A program made the translations under genes and the position numbers. This document shows positions 8,226 to 17,651 of a stretch of DNA of 64,000 nt, piece after piece; the first letter of the stretch is position 1, and each line of letters starts with the position of its first letter. Below the pieces are notes generated by a model. It saw nothing but the letters and a program-made list of their open reading frames with translations. It searched no databases and was not told where the DNA came from. The stretch is from Actinomyces oris (lineage in GTDB: Bacteria; Actinomycetota; Actinomycetes; Actinomycetales; Actinomycetaceae): positions 62,001 to 126,000 of the forward strand of contig NZ_MSKS01000013.1 in assembly GCF_001937445.1 (NCBI RefSeq), written 5' to 3'.

Positions 8226-10127
8226 TCAGTCCTGCGACGGCGAGACAGTGGCGTTGGGGACGAGTGGCGTGCGCGTGTAGAGAGCCTCGATCTCGGCCGA
8301 GAAACGCCTCTCCGCCTCAGCGCGGCGCACCTTGAGCGAGGGGGTCAGCAGGCCGTTGGCCACGGTGAAGTCCGTGGGCAGCACCTCGAAGGTACGGATC
8401 GACTCCGCCCGTGAGACCGCTTCATTGGCCCGGGCCACGGCCCGCTCCAGGGCGGCGCGCACCCGCGGGTCCCGGGCGGCGTCGACGACCGTCATCTCCT
8501 CCAGCCCGTGGGCGGACAGCCACAGCGGCAGCATCTCGGCATCCAGGGTGAGGAGCGCACCGATGCAGGGGCGGTTCTCACCGACGACGAGCACCTGGCT
8601 GACCAACGGATGACCCCGCAGGCGGTCCTCCAGAGGGGCGGGGGCGACGTTCTTGCCTCCGGCGGTGACGATGAGCTCCTTCTTACGCCCGGTGATCCTC
8701 AGGAAGCCCTCAGCGCCCTCGAAGGAGCCGATGTCCCCGGTGCGCAGCCAGCCGTCGGCGGTGAAGGCCTCGGCCGTGGCCTCGGGGTTGTTGTGGTAGC
8801 CGGTGAAGGTGCCGATGCCCCGGACCAGGATCTCCCCGTCGTCGTCCAAACGGAGCGAGCAGCCGGGCAGCGGGGTGCCGACGGTCCCGATCCGGGTGGC
8901 CCGGGGCAGGTTGACGCTGCACGGCCCCATGGTCTCGGTCAGACCGTAGCCCTCCAGGACGGTGACTCCGGCACCGCGGAAGAAGTGCCCCAGGCGCTCG
9001 CCCAGAGGCCCGCCCCCGGAGATCACGTGGGTGACCTGCCCGCCCAGCACGGAGCGCAGGGTGGAGAAGACGAGCTTGTCGAAGGCGGCGCGCTGAGCCT
9101 TGAGGCGGCGCGACGGGCCCTGCGGGGTGTCCAGGGCGCGTGAGTAGGCGATCGCGGTCTTGGCCGCCAGGCGGAAGACCTTCTGCTTGGCACCGGTCGC
9201 CTTGGCATCCGCGGCATTGTAGATCTTCTCGAAGACGCGGGGGACGGCCAGGACCGCCGTGGGCCGGAAGGAACCCAGGTCGTTGAGGAGATTCCGCACG
9301 TCGGGCACGTGCCCCAGCACGCCCGCGCGCGAGCAGACGACCGCGATCTCCATGAACCGGCCGAGCACGTGGGCCAGGGGCAGGAACAGCAGGAAACGGA
9401 CCTCGGCCCCGCCCAGGACCTCGGGCACGTGCGGGCAGACGTTGACGCACAGGTGCACGAGGTTGCCGTGGCTGAGCTCGACGCCCTTGGGACGGCCGGT
9501 GGTGCCGGAGGTGTAGACGATGGTGGCCAGGGACTGTGAGGTCAGGGCCGCGCTGCGCCGGTCAAGCTCGCCGGCGTCCATGCCTCGACCTGCCCTGATG
9601 AGCCCCAGGACGTCCTCGCGCTCGACGCACATCACCTGCAGACTCTCCAGCTCGGGCACGGTGGAGGCCAGTGCACCCACCATGGAGGCCATGGCCTCGT
9701 TCTCCACGACGATGAGCTTCACACTGGCGTCGGTGAGGATCCACTGGGCCTGCTCGGCCGAGGAGGTCTCATAGACGGGGACGACGACGAGGCCCGCCTC
9801 CCAGGCGGCGAAGTCCAGAAGCGTCCACTCGTACGACGTGTGCGACATGATGCCGACGGCATCTCCGGGCTGAAGTCCTCGGGCCACCAGGCCCGCGGCC
9901 ACCTCACGCACCTGGGTGCGGAAGGCGCTGGCGCTCATCTCCCGCCAGCGCCGCCCCAAGGGGGACTTGCGAGCGATGAGCCCGCCGTCGGGATTGCGGC
10001 GCACACGCTCGGCCAGCGCCCAGGGCGTCGTCATGCCGTTGTGAACCGGGACCAGGAGCTCGGTGACGTGCTCCTCTAACGAGGCGGAGGGGCCGGAGTC
10101 GGCCGGTCGGGCGGAGGCGTCGGTCAT
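8226..10127 (-). CDS. Long-chain fatty acid--CoA ligase (AMP-binding), copy 1
   Basis: Adenylate-forming enzyme that activates a fatty acid with ATP and CoA; 633 residues. The AMP-binding P-loop is YTSGTTGRPKG, followed by GYGLTETMGP, WLRTGDIG and the C-terminal lysine region GRKKELIVTAGGKNVAP. The overall pattern matches the FadD15-like group of actinobacteria. The start is ATG at 10127 (MTDASARP). I see no ribosome binding site, but CATACT lies 7 nt upstream, which would suit a leaderless mRNA. The 741-codon open frame extends further upstream but lies there inside the second ligase gene. It is followed 47 bp upstream by its paralog on the same strand. Confidence 0.88.
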   Translation of the reverse strand: MTDASARPADSGPSASLEEHVTELLVPVHNGMTTPWALAERVRRNPDGGLIARKSPLGRRWREMSASAFRTQVREVAAGLVARGLQPGDAVGIMSHTSYEWTLLDFAAWEAGLVVVPVYETSSAEQAQWILTDASVKLIVVENEAMASMVGALASTVPELESLQVMCVEREDVLGLIRAGRGMDAGELDRRSAALTSQSLATIVYTSGTTGRPKGVELSHGNLVHLCVNVCPHVPEVLGGAEVRFLLFLPLAHVLGRFMEIAVVCSRAGVLGHVPDVRNLLNDLGSFRPTAVLAVPRVFEKIYNAADAKATGAKQKVFRLAAKTAIAYSRALDTPQGPSRRLKAQRAAFDKLVFSTLRSVLGGQVTHVISGGGPLGERLGHFFRGAGVTVLEGYGLTETMGPCSVNLPRATRIGTVGTPLPGCSLRLDDDGEILVRGIGTFTGYHNNPEATAEAFTADGWLRTGDIGSFEGAEGFLRITGRKKELIVTAGGKNVAPAPLEDRLRGHPLVSQVLVVGENRPCIGALLTLDAEMLPLWLSAHGLEEMTVVDAARDPRVRAALERAVARANEAVSRAESIRTFEVLPTDFTVANGLLTPSLKVRRAEAERRFSAEIEALYTRTPLVPNATVSPSQD

Positions 10128-10174
10128 GGTGGCAAGTATGCCCGCCCGAGGCCGCCGGCGACGTTTGCCCCCGT

Positions 10175-12004
10175 TTACTCCTGTGGTCCTTTGCGGGTGG
10201 AGCCGTAGATGTCCGCGATGACGTCGGCGTGGGCCTCCATGACCGGGCCGCGCTTGACCTTCAGCGACGGAGTGAGCAGGCCGTTGGCCTCGGTGAAGTC
10301 TGTGGCCAGCACCCGGAAGGTGCGGATCGACTCGGCCCGGGAGACCGCGCGGTTCGTGCGCGCCACGGCCCGGTCCAGGGCGGCGAGCACCTGCGGGTGG
10401 GAGGAGGCCTCGACCACGTCCATGGCCGGCAGCCCGTGGTTGCGCAGCCACTGGGGGAGCATGTCCTTGTCCAGCGTGATGAGTGCGGAGATGAAGGGCT
10501 CCCCGTCCCCGATGACGAGCACCTGGCTGATGAGCGGGTGGCCGCGCAGGCGGTCCTCGAGCTGGGCGGGGGCGACGTTCTTGCCGCCGGCGGTGACGAT
10601 GAGCTCCTTCTTGCGTCCGGTGATGCGCAGGTAGCCGTCGTCATCAAGGGCGCCGATGTCTCCGGTGAAAAACCAGCCGTCGGCGGTGAAGGCCTCGGCG
10701 GTGGCCGAGGGGTTGTTGTGGTAGGTGGAGAAGACGCCCAGGCCGCGGACCTGGATCTCGTCGTCCTCACCGATGCGGATCTCGTTGCCGCAGACGGGCG
10801 GGCCGACAGTGCCGATCTTGTTGAGCCAGTCGGTGTTGACGCTGACCGGGCCGATGGTCTCGGTCAGGCCGTAGCCCTCCAGGATGACCAGTCCCAGCCC
10901 GCGGTAGAAGTGGCCCAGACGCTGTCCCAACGGCCCCCCGCCGGAGATGATGAAGCGGGCGTTGGGGCCCATGAGTCCCCGGATCTTGCGGAAGACGAGA
11001 CGGTCGGCCACGGCGTGCGCCCGACGGAGGCCCCCGGAGGGGCCTTGAGGGGTGTCCAGGGCGCGGGAGTAGGCGATGGCGACCTTGGCGGCCCAACGGA
11101 ACAGCTTGAGCTTGGCGCCGCTGCCGGCCTTGGCGTCGGCGGCGTTGTAGATCTTCTCCAGGACGCGCGGGACGGCCAGGATGTAGGAGGGGGCGAAGGA
11201 CTGCAGGTCGGGCAGAAGGGTCCTGGCGTCGGGGGTGTGGCCCAGCACACCCTCGCCGGCCAGGGACAGCAGCTGGAGGCAGCGGGCGTAGACGTGGGCC
11301 AGCGGCAGGAACAGCAGCAGGCGCACGTTGTCGCCCCACAGGACGCCGGGCAGATAGCGCACCCCGTGATAGGGGATGCCGACGGCGTTGCGGTGGGTGA
11401 GCTCGACGCCCTTGGGGCGGCCCGTGGTGCCGGAGGTGTAGATGATGGAGTAGACGTCGTCGACCGTGAGGGCGTTGGTGCGCTGGTCGACCTGGGAGGG
11501 GCTGACGCCCGAGCCCGCCTGGACGATGGTGGTGATGGCGTCGGAGTCCAGGGCGAGGACCCTCACCGTGTGCCTGATACCGGCGACGGTGCCGCGTACG
11601 AGCTCGGCCAGCGTGCCGCTCTCGGTGATGACCACCCGCACGTCGGAGTCGGTGACGATCCACTCGACCTGCTCGGCTGAGCTCGTCTCGTAGATGGGCA
11701 CGGAGATGAGGCCTGCGCGGGCGATGGCCATGTCCAGGAGGAACCAGTCGTAGGAGGTGTGCGCCATGATGCCGACGGTGGCGCCGGCCTCGAGCCCCAT
11801 GCCGATGAGACCCGCGGCCACGTGGGCCACCTCCTCGCCGAAGGCTCGGGCCGAGACCTCCTGCCATTCCCCCGACAGGGGCGACTTGCGGGCCACGAGT
11901 GGCCGGTCACCGCTGCGGGCGATGCGGTCGGCGAGCAGCCACGGAACCGACCAGTGCTCCTCGGGCTGGAAGGGGATCTCGGTGCTGGAGACCCCGTCGG
12001 TCAT
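10175..12004 (-). CDS. Long-chain fatty acid--CoA ligase (AMP-binding), copy 2
   Basis: A second fatty acyl-CoA synthetase, 609 residues, clearly a paralog of the downstream gene. They share stretches such as YTSGTTGRPKGVEL, SRALDTPQGPS, EGYGLTET, YHNNP and GRKKELIVTAGGKNVAP. It probably acts on a different chain length. I took ATG 12004 because it gives MTDGVSSTE, which lines up with the start of the paralog. A GTG at 12067 would add 21 low-complexity residues and has CACAAT 6 nt upstream, so a leaderless start there is possible. The pair look like a tandem duplication that has since diverged. Confidence 0.87.
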   Translation of the reverse strand: MTDGVSSTEIPFQPEEHWSVPWLLADRIARSGDRPLVARKSPLSGEWQEVSARAFGEEVAHVAAGLIGMGLEAGATVGIMAHTSYDWFLLDMAIARAGLISVPIYETSSAEQVEWIVTDSDVRVVITESGTLAELVRGTVAGIRHTVRVLALDSDAITTIVQAGSGVSPSQVDQRTNALTVDDVYSIIYTSGTTGRPKGVELTHRNAVGIPYHGVRYLPGVLWGDNVRLLLFLPLAHVYARCLQLLSLAGEGVLGHTPDARTLLPDLQSFAPSYILAVPRVLEKIYNAADAKAGSGAKLKLFRWAAKVAIAYSRALDTPQGPSGGLRRAHAVADRLVFRKIRGLMGPNARFIISGGGPLGQRLGHFYRGLGLVILEGYGLTETIGPVSVNTDWLNKIGTVGPPVCGNEIRIGEDDEIQVRGLGVFSTYHNNPSATAEAFTADGWFFTGDIGALDDDGYLRITGRKKELIVTAGGKNVAPAQLEDRLRGHPLISQVLVIGDGEPFISALITLDKDMLPQWLRNHGLPAMDVVEASSHPQVLAALDRAVARTNRAVSRAESIRTFRVLATDFTEANGLLTPSLKVKRGPVMEAHADVIADIYGSTRKGPQE

Positions 12005-12255
12005 ATGGCCGGGATAGCGTGGTGGCCTGGTGCTGGTGGCCTGGGGCGAGGAGTGGTGAGAGCTCACGGCCTCATTGTGTCAGGCGGTGGTCAGGGCGGC
12101 GCACCGTTGAGGTGAGAGAAGGAGAGCGACGCTGTGGAGGTTTTCACAGGTGGTGCGCAGTGGTCTCATGGAGATCACGGGATGTGGGTGATGGGAGGGG
12201 AGTGTGCGGCTCGGAGGTTCCTCTCAAGGTGCCTGAGGAAACGAGAGCGATAGGT

Positions 12256-12284
12256 TTGACCGCTTGGTTGCATATGTGTAACGT
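12256..12284 (+). promoter_or_regulatory. Promoter of the alpha-glucoside operon
   Basis: TTGACC (12256-12261), a 17-nt spacer and TAACGT (12279-12284) form a good sigma-70-type promoter. Transcription would start near 12291, just before the palindromic operator and about 85 nt before the binding-protein gene. Confidence 0.6.
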
Positions 12285-12298
12285 GCCTCTCAGCCCTA

Positions 12299-12314
12299 GT
12301 CGACGCGCGTCGAC
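12299..12314. promoter_or_regulatory. 16-bp perfect palindrome, likely LacI operator
   Basis: GTCGACGCGCGTCGAC is a perfect palindrome with a central CG pair, as in LacI-family operators. It sits roughly 8-23 nt after the predicted transcription start, where a bound repressor would block RNA polymerase. The LacI-type gene at 17632-18645 in the same cluster is the likely ligand. Confidence 0.65.
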
Positions 12315-12376
12315 AATGTGGGTCCTTCCGGAACGGAGCTGGTGGGCTCCGCAACAGTTTCAAGGAGGAAACACGC

Positions 12377-13669
12377 ATGACACCCCTACCCCGTCGTCAG
12401 TTCATCCAGGGCTCGGCCCTGGCGGCGGCGCTGGCCTCAATGGCGGCCTGCTCCACGTCCCGCGGAGACGACGACGGCCCCGTCACCTTTGAAGGCACCG
12501 GACCAATCACCTGGGTCCAGGGCAAGGACAACTCGGGCGGCAAGGTCCAGGCCCGGATCGATGAGTGGAACAAGGCCCACCCTGGCGAGGAGGTCAAGCT
12601 CATCGAGCTCTCAGCCGAGGCCGACCAGCAGCGCACCTCCCTCATCAACGCCGCCAGAATCAACTCCAAGGCCTACGACGTCGTCTCCCTGGACAACGTC
12701 TGGGTCTCCGAGTTCGCCGCCAACCGGTGGGTGGTCGAGCTGCCCCAGGACGAGCTCAAGAACGACGACATCCTCGAACCCGTGTGGAAGACGGGCCTCT
12801 ACAAGGACAAGCTCTTCGCGGTCCCCTTCGTCACTGACGCCCCGATGATGTTCTACCGCAAGGACTTCCTGGCGAAGGCCGGCGTCGCGGTTCCCAAGAC
12901 CTGGGACGAGGTCAAGGCCGCCATCGACAAGGTGCGGGCTCTGCCCGGCCACGAGAACATCGGAGGGTTCGGCGGTCAGTTCGCCAAGTACGAGGGCCTG
13001 ACCTGCTGCGCCTCGGAGTTCATCCACACCGCAGGCGGCGGCTTCTACGACGACGATGCCCAGGTCATCGTCGACTCCGCCGAGTCGGTTACCGGTCTGC
13101 AGTGGCTCATTGACGGCTTCTCCAAGAACTACATCCCCAAGGAGTCCCTGGAGTGGAAGGAGGAGGACGGGCGTAACGCCTTCGAGGCGGGCGACCTCCT
13201 GTTCCTCCGTCAGTGGCCCTATCAGTACGCCAATAACAAGGAGTCCCTGGGGACGGACAAGTTCGACGTCGCCGCCCTGCCGAGCATCGATGGCAAGTCA
13301 TTCGTGCCGACCCTGGGTGGGCACAACTGCGCCATCACCAAGGGATCGAAGAACAAGGCCACTGCCTTGAAGTTCGTCAAGTGGTGGATCAACGAGGACT
13401 CCCAGCGTTATCAGCTCAAGACCCAGACGCTCGCCCCGATCCTCGGATCCCTCTACAACGACCCCGAGTTTCTCAAGGACTTCCCCTACCTGCCGATTCT
13501 CAAGCAGAGTCTTGAGAACGCCAAGAGCCGTCCTCAGGCCGTCTACTACGGTGACGTCACCGCCAAGATCCAGGACAGCATCTATCCCGCGATCCAGCAG
13601 CCGGGGAGCAGGACAGCCAAGGACGTTATCGCCGGCCTGAGCAGCAGCCTGAAGAAGCTGGAGGGCTAA
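12377..13669 (+). CDS. Sugar ABC transporter substrate-binding lipoprotein
   Basis: Extracellular solute-binding protein of the carbohydrate uptake family 1, 430 residues. The signal has a twin-arginine RRQFIQG and ends in the lipobox MAAC, so the protein is likely exported by Tat and anchored by a lipid. The mature part shows the maltose/trehalose-binding pattern (ITWVQGKDNSGG, PFVTDAPMMFYRKD, GGHNCAITKGSKNK). AAGGAGG at 12362-12368 supports the ATG. It opens an operon with two permeases, a GH13 glucosidase and a LacI regulator; no ATPase gene is present, so a shared MsiK/MalK-like ATPase elsewhere is inferred. The substrate is probably an alpha-glucoside such as trehalose, maltose or isomalto-oligosaccharide. 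Confidence 0.9.
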   Translation: MTPLPRRQFIQGSALAAALASMAACSTSRGDDDGPVTFEGTGPITWVQGKDNSGGKVQARIDEWNKAHPGEEVKLIELSAEADQQRTSLINAARINSKAYDVVSLDNVWVSEFAANRWVVELPQDELKNDDILEPVWKTGLYKDKLFAVPFVTDAPMMFYRKDFLAKAGVAVPKTWDEVKAAIDKVRALPGHENIGGFGGQFAKYEGLTCCASEFIHTAGGGFYDDDAQVIVDSAESVTGLQWLIDGFSKNYIPKESLEWKEEDGRNAFEAGDLLFLRQWPYQYANNKESLGTDKFDVAALPSIDGKSFVPTLGGHNCAITKGSKNKATALKFVKWWINEDSQRYQLKTQTLAPILGSLYNDPEFLKDFPYLPILKQSLENAKSRPQAVYYGDVTAKIQDSIYPAIQQPGSRTAKDVIAGLSSSLKKLEG

Positions 13670-13729
13670 GAGCCTCGATACGGTGACCGCCTTATGGCGG
13701 AGCCCCTCGTGAACCCGGTCATGTCATCT

Positions 13730-13775
13730 AGGACAGTCAGCAAGGACAGTCAAAAGGACGGTCAAAGGACAGTCA
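13730..13775 (+). repeat. Four iterated AGGACAGTCA units before the permease start
   Basis: The 10-mer AGGACAGTCA begins at 13730, 13743, 13755 (one mismatch, AGGACGGTCA) and 13766. The spacings are 13, 12 and 11 bp. The last unit runs into the ATG of the first permease and supplies its AGGA ribosome binding site, so each unit offers a similar site. Confidence 0.8.
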
Positions 13776-14812
13776 TGAGTACAACGACGCACTCCGAACA
13801 AGTCGTCAACCGCCAGTCCAAGAGCTCCAAGGCCCAGGCCCGTCTGGCCTGGCTGCTCATCTCGCCCACGGTGCTGGTACTGACGATCGTCATCCTCATC
13901 CCCATCGCCCAGTCCCTCTACCAGTCGCTCTTCGGGCGGCCCAGCCTGGAGGACAACGGCTTCTTCTCCACCACTGAGCCCTTCGTGGGTCTGAAGAACT
14001 ACACCGACATCTTCTCCAGCGCCGGGGAGAGGTTCTGGGTGGCCTTCTACAACACGACCCTCTTCGGCGTGGTCACCGTGGTCCTGGAGACCATCCTGGG
14101 CGTTGCCATGGCGCTCATCATGCACAAGGCGATGAAGGGACGCGGCATCGTGCGCGCCTCGATCCTCGTGCCCTGGGCGATCCCCACCGCGGTCTCCGCC
14201 ATCCTGTGGGGCTGGATCTTCAACCAGAACGGTGTCGCCAACGCCATTCTGGGCCGGCACGTCATGTGGGCTTCAGGGGACCTGAGCGCCAAGGCGGCCA
14301 TCATTATCGCCGACGTGTGGAAGACGGCGCCCTACATCGGGCTGCTTACCCTGGCCGGGCTCCAGCTCATCCCCGATGAGGTCTACGAGGCCGCCAAGAT
14401 CGACGGCGCCAGCGCCTGGAAGCGCTTCACCTCCATCACCTTGCCGCTGGTCAAGCCCGCGCTCGTCGTGGCCGTGGTTTTCCGAGCCCTGGACGCCCTG
14501 CGCATGTTCGACCTGCCCTACATCCTCATCGGCCCCAGGAAGGGCAGCGTGGAGACCCTCTCCATGCTGGTCCAGGACGAGAGCTCCAACTCCCGCTACG
14601 GCAGTGCCGCGGCCTACGCCCTCATCCTGTTCCTCTACGTCTTCGTCTTCGCCGTCGCGTTCTTGAAGATCACCAACACCGACATCAGTGGTAACGACGA
14701 GGCCCGACGCAAGCGCAATGAGCGCAAGCTGCCGGTCAGCGCCTTCTTCAAGCGCTCCGGCTCCTCCACCCCGGCCTCCCAGACGGCTACTGAAAGGAGC
14801 CAGCAGGCATGA
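13775..14812 (+). CDS. Sugar ABC transporter permease, MalF-type
   Basis: Inner-membrane permease of a binding-protein-dependent sugar transporter, 345 residues with about six membrane helices. The cytoplasmic EAA loop, which contacts the ATPase, reads EAAKIDGASAWKRFTSITLPL minus its last residue. I chose ATG 13775 (MSTTTHSEQ) because AAAGGAC lies a few bases upstream. An in-frame ATG at 13694 would add 27 residues encoded by the AGGACAGTCA repeats, which look like untranslated leader. The second permease overlaps the stop by 4 bp. It is co-transcribed with the binding protein. Confidence 0.9.
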   Translation: MSTTTHSEQVVNRQSKSSKAQARLAWLLISPTVLVLTIVILIPIAQSLYQSLFGRPSLEDNGFFSTTEPFVGLKNYTDIFSSAGERFWVAFYNTTLFGVVTVVLETILGVAMALIMHKAMKGRGIVRASILVPWAIPTAVSAILWGWIFNQNGVANAILGRHVMWASGDLSAKAAIIIADVWKTAPYIGLLTLAGLQLIPDEVYEAAKIDGASAWKRFTSITLPLVKPALVVAVVFRALDALRMFDLPYILIGPRKGSVETLSMLVQDESSNSRYGSAAAYALILFLYVFVFAVAFLKITNTDISGNDEARRKRNERKLPVSAFFKRSGSSTPASQTATERSQQA

Positions 14813-15675
14813 GCACCTCCGCCGCCGCCGCACCTGTCCGCAAAACCAAGAGGGACTGGGGAAGCCTCTTCTCCACCGTCGGAATCGTCCTCATCGTCAT
14901 CTACTGCCTGGCGCCCTTCTACTGGATGCTGGTCTCCTCACTGCGCCCCGACAGTGAGATCTTCGAGAACAGCTGGTGGCCCCGCCACCCCTCCTTCGAG
15001 AACTACAAGGCGGTCTTCTCCGAGAAGAACGACTTCGCCAACGGCCTCATCAACTCCCTGGTCGTCTCGATCGTCGTGACGGTCGTGGCGCTGGCGGTGG
15101 CGACCTTCACCGCCTACGCCCTGGCGCGCCTCGACTTCCGGGGCAAGGGCCTGCTGATGCTCCTCATCATCGCCACCTCGATGTTCCCACTCGTGGCCAT
15201 CATCGTGCCCCTGCTGAAGAACTTCGCCGCCTGGGGCTGGACGGACACCTACCAGGCGATGATCGTCCCGGACCTGTCCTTCTCACTGCCGCTGGCGGTG
15301 TGGAACCTGACGAGCTTCTTCCGGCAGATGCCCCAGGAGCTCGAGCAGTCCGCCATGGTCGACGGATGCACCCCCGGCCAGGCCTTCCGCAAGGTCATCC
15401 TCCCGCTGGCCGCGCCGGGAATCTTCACCACCGCCATCATCATCTTCATCGGCGCCTGGAACGAGTTCCTCGTGGCCGTCACGATGATCATCAACCCCTC
15501 GATGCAGCCGGCCACGGTGCTGCTGTCGAAGTTCACCGGGGACTCCCAGTTCAACACGCCCTTCGGCTCCCAGATGGCGGCCGGTGTCATCATGACGCTG
15601 CCGCTGGTCATCATGGTGCTGCTCTTCCAGCGGCGGATCGTGGCCGGACTGGCCGCAGGAGGACTCAAGCAGTAG
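14809..15675 (+). CDS. Sugar ABC transporter permease, MalG-type
   Basis: Partner permease, 288 residues, about six membrane helices. The EAA loop is EQSAMVDGCTPGQAFRKVILP. Its ATG overlaps the stop of the first permease (ATGA), which implies coupled translation. Together the two form the membrane channel for the binding protein encoded at 12377-13669. The C-terminus IVAGLAAGGLKQ is typical of MalG-like proteins (AGL...GGVKG). Confidence 0.92.
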   Translation: MSTSAAAAPVRKTKRDWGSLFSTVGIVLIVIYCLAPFYWMLVSSLRPDSEIFENSWWPRHPSFENYKAVFSEKNDFANGLINSLVVSIVVTVVALAVATFTAYALARLDFRGKGLLMLLIIATSMFPLVAIIVPLLKNFAAWGWTDTYQAMIVPDLSFSLPLAVWNLTSFFRQMPQELEQSAMVDGCTPGQAFRKVILPLAAPGIFTTAIIIFIGAWNEFLVAVTMIINPSMQPATVLLSKFTGDSQFNTPFGSQMAAGVIMTLPLVIMVLLFQRRIVAGLAAGGLKQ

Positions 15676-15732
15676 ACCGACGCAAGCCCGGGCCCGGCTC
15701 CCTGGAGAGCCCGCCCGCCCATCACCCGTTCG

Positions 15733-15770
15733 TCTCTGTGGGGCGGCACCACCGCGCCGCCCCACAGAGA
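15733..15770 (+). terminator. Strong hairpin between the permease and glucosidase genes
   Basis: A perfect 15-bp stem, TCTCTGTGGGGCGGC (15733-15747) with GCCGCCCCACAGAGA (15756-15770), and an 8-nt loop. It lies inside the operon. It may be a partial terminator or a 3'-end stabiliser that keeps transporter mRNA in excess over the glucosidase and regulator message. Confidence 0.65.
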
Positions 15771-15866
15771 TCGTTCGGGATGACGCTGGTTGCCTCCGCC
15801 CCCATCCCTCATCCCTCGTCTTCATTCACCTGGCCGCAGCGCAGCGGCCTGACATAGGACCCGTCC

Positions 15867-17651
15867 ATGACCTTGACCAGTGCCCGCCCGCAGGGCCTCG
15901 TATCGCGCACCGACACCGACGCCTGGTGGCGCGATGCCGTCATCTACCAGATCTACCCCCGCTCCTTCGCCGATGCCAACGGTGACGGCATCGGCGATAT
16001 TCAGGGGATCCGGGAGCACATCGACCACCTGGTGGCACTCGGCGTGGATGCCGTGTGGCTCTCGCCCTTCTACCCCTCGCCCCAGGTCGACGCCGGCTAC
16101 GACGTCTCGGACTACTTCGACCTGGCCCCCGAGTACGGTTCCCTGCAGGACCTCGATGCCCTCATCGCCGACCTTCACGAGGCCGGCATCCGCGTCATCA
16201 TCGACCTGGTCCCCAACCACTCCTCCGACCAGCACAAGTGGTTCCGCGCCGCTCTGGAGGCCGGGCCCGGTTCGCCCGAGCGCGACCGCTATATCTTCCG
16301 CCACAGCACCGACGGCGCCCCGAACAACTGGGGCTCGCTCTTCGGAGGACCCGCCTGGCAGCCGGTCGAGCCGCTTACCGGCCGCAGCGAGGACCGGGAC
16401 TGGTACTACCTTCACCTGTTCGCAGCCGAGCAACCCGACTTCAACTGGTCCAACGAGGACGTTCACGAGCACTTTCGCGCCTTCCTGCGCTTCTGGGTGG
16501 AGCGCGGCATCGACGGGTTCCGCGTCGACGTCGCCCACGGGCTGGTCAAGGCCGAGGGGCTGCCCGACGACGATCTCGGTCCGGACCGGTGGAATGTCGT
16601 CGCCGTAGAAGGCGAGGACGCTGCCGCCGCCCGCGAGAAGCTGCCCGACGTTGGGCCGGCCTTCAACCAGCCCGGGGTCCACGACATCTACCGTGAGTGG
16701 CACCGTGTCCTGGACGAGGTCGGCGAGGACATCCTCCTGGTTGCCGAGGCCTGGGTGCCCACGGAGGCCGATGTCGCCCTGTACGTGCGTGCCGACGAGA
16801 TGAGCCAGGCCTTCAACTTCCCCTTCCTGACCGCAGGCTGGGACGCGGATGGGTTGCGCCGCGTCATCGACGTCTCCCTGAGCGAGTACGGTGCCGTCGG
16901 GGCTCCGGCCACCTGGGTGCTGTCCAACCACGACGTCGTGCGCCACGCCTCCCGCCTGGCCTACCCCGCTGACATGGACACCAACCCCGGGATCGGCCCC
17001 AAGGATCCCCAGCCCGACGCCGAGCTCGGCCTGGCCCGGGCGCGCGCCGCCACCCTATTCATGCTGGGCCTGCCCGGCAGCGCCTACCTCTACCAGGGTG
17101 AGGAGCTGGGACTGCCCGAGCACACCACCATGGAGGACGAGGCCCGCCAGGACCCCCTGTGGGAGCGCACCGACCACCTCGTACCGGGGCGCGACGGCTG
17201 CCGGGTCCCCCTGCCCTGGACGCGGGACGGAGCCTCCTACGGCTACAACGCCACCGGCCGCACCTGGCTGCCCCAACCCGAGGGGTGGGGCGAGTACTCG
17301 CCTCAGGTCCAGAAGGGGCGCGAGGGCTCCACCCTCAGCCTGTACCGGCGGGCCATCGCCCTGCGCCGCGAGCTCCGACTCGGGCGCGGCTCGGTGGAGT
17401 GGCTGGACAGTGAACCCGGGATCCTGCTCCTGCGCAACGGCACCACAGGGATCGTCCTCAACACCACCGAGCAGCCGGTGGCGATCAAGGCAGCCGGCAG
17501 GCCCCTCATCACCTCCTGGCACCGAAGCGAGGTGGACGGGGCGGATTCGACGGATACCGTGGATGCCGCGGACGCCGTCGTCGTACCACCCAACGGTGCC
17601 TGCTGGCTGGATCTTTCCGCCGGAGGAACCGATGGCGGCGACCCGCGCTGA
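15867..17651 (+). CDS. GH13 alpha-glucosidase (oligo-1,6-glucosidase/trehalose-type)
   Basis: Intracellular glycoside hydrolase of family 13, 594 residues, without a signal peptide. The (beta/alpha)8 barrel motifs are all present: VIYQIYPRSF, DLVPNHSS, GFRVDVAHG with nucleophile Asp221, LVAEAW with acid/base Glu294, and LSNHDVVR with Asp356. The sequence fits the alpha-glucosidase/oligo-1,6-glucosidase subgroup that acts on short alpha-glucosides. It is placed after the sugar permeases, so it should cleave the imported sugar to glucose. AGGACC lies upstream of the ATG. The LacI regulator gene overlaps its 3' end by 20 bp. Confidence 0.9.
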   Translation: MTLTSARPQGLVSRTDTDAWWRDAVIYQIYPRSFADANGDGIGDIQGIREHIDHLVALGVDAVWLSPFYPSPQVDAGYDVSDYFDLAPEYGSLQDLDALIADLHEAGIRVIIDLVPNHSSDQHKWFRAALEAGPGSPERDRYIFRHSTDGAPNNWGSLFGGPAWQPVEPLTGRSEDRDWYYLHLFAAEQPDFNWSNEDVHEHFRAFLRFWVERGIDGFRVDVAHGLVKAEGLPDDDLGPDRWNVVAVEGEDAAAAREKLPDVGPAFNQPGVHDIYREWHRVLDEVGEDILLVAEAWVPTEADVALYVRADEMSQAFNFPFLTAGWDADGLRRVIDVSLSEYGAVGAPATWVLSNHDVVRHASRLAYPADMDTNPGIGPKDPQPDAELGLARARAATLFMLGLPGSAYLYQGEELGLPEHTTMEDEARQDPLWERTDHLVPGRDGCRVPLPWTRDGASYGYNATGRTWLPQPEGWGEYSPQVQKGREGSTLSLYRRAIALRRELRLGRGSVEWLDSEPGILLLRNGTTGIVLNTTEQPVAIKAAGRPLITSWHRSEVDGADSTDTVDAADAVVVPPNGACWLDLSAGGTDGGDPR

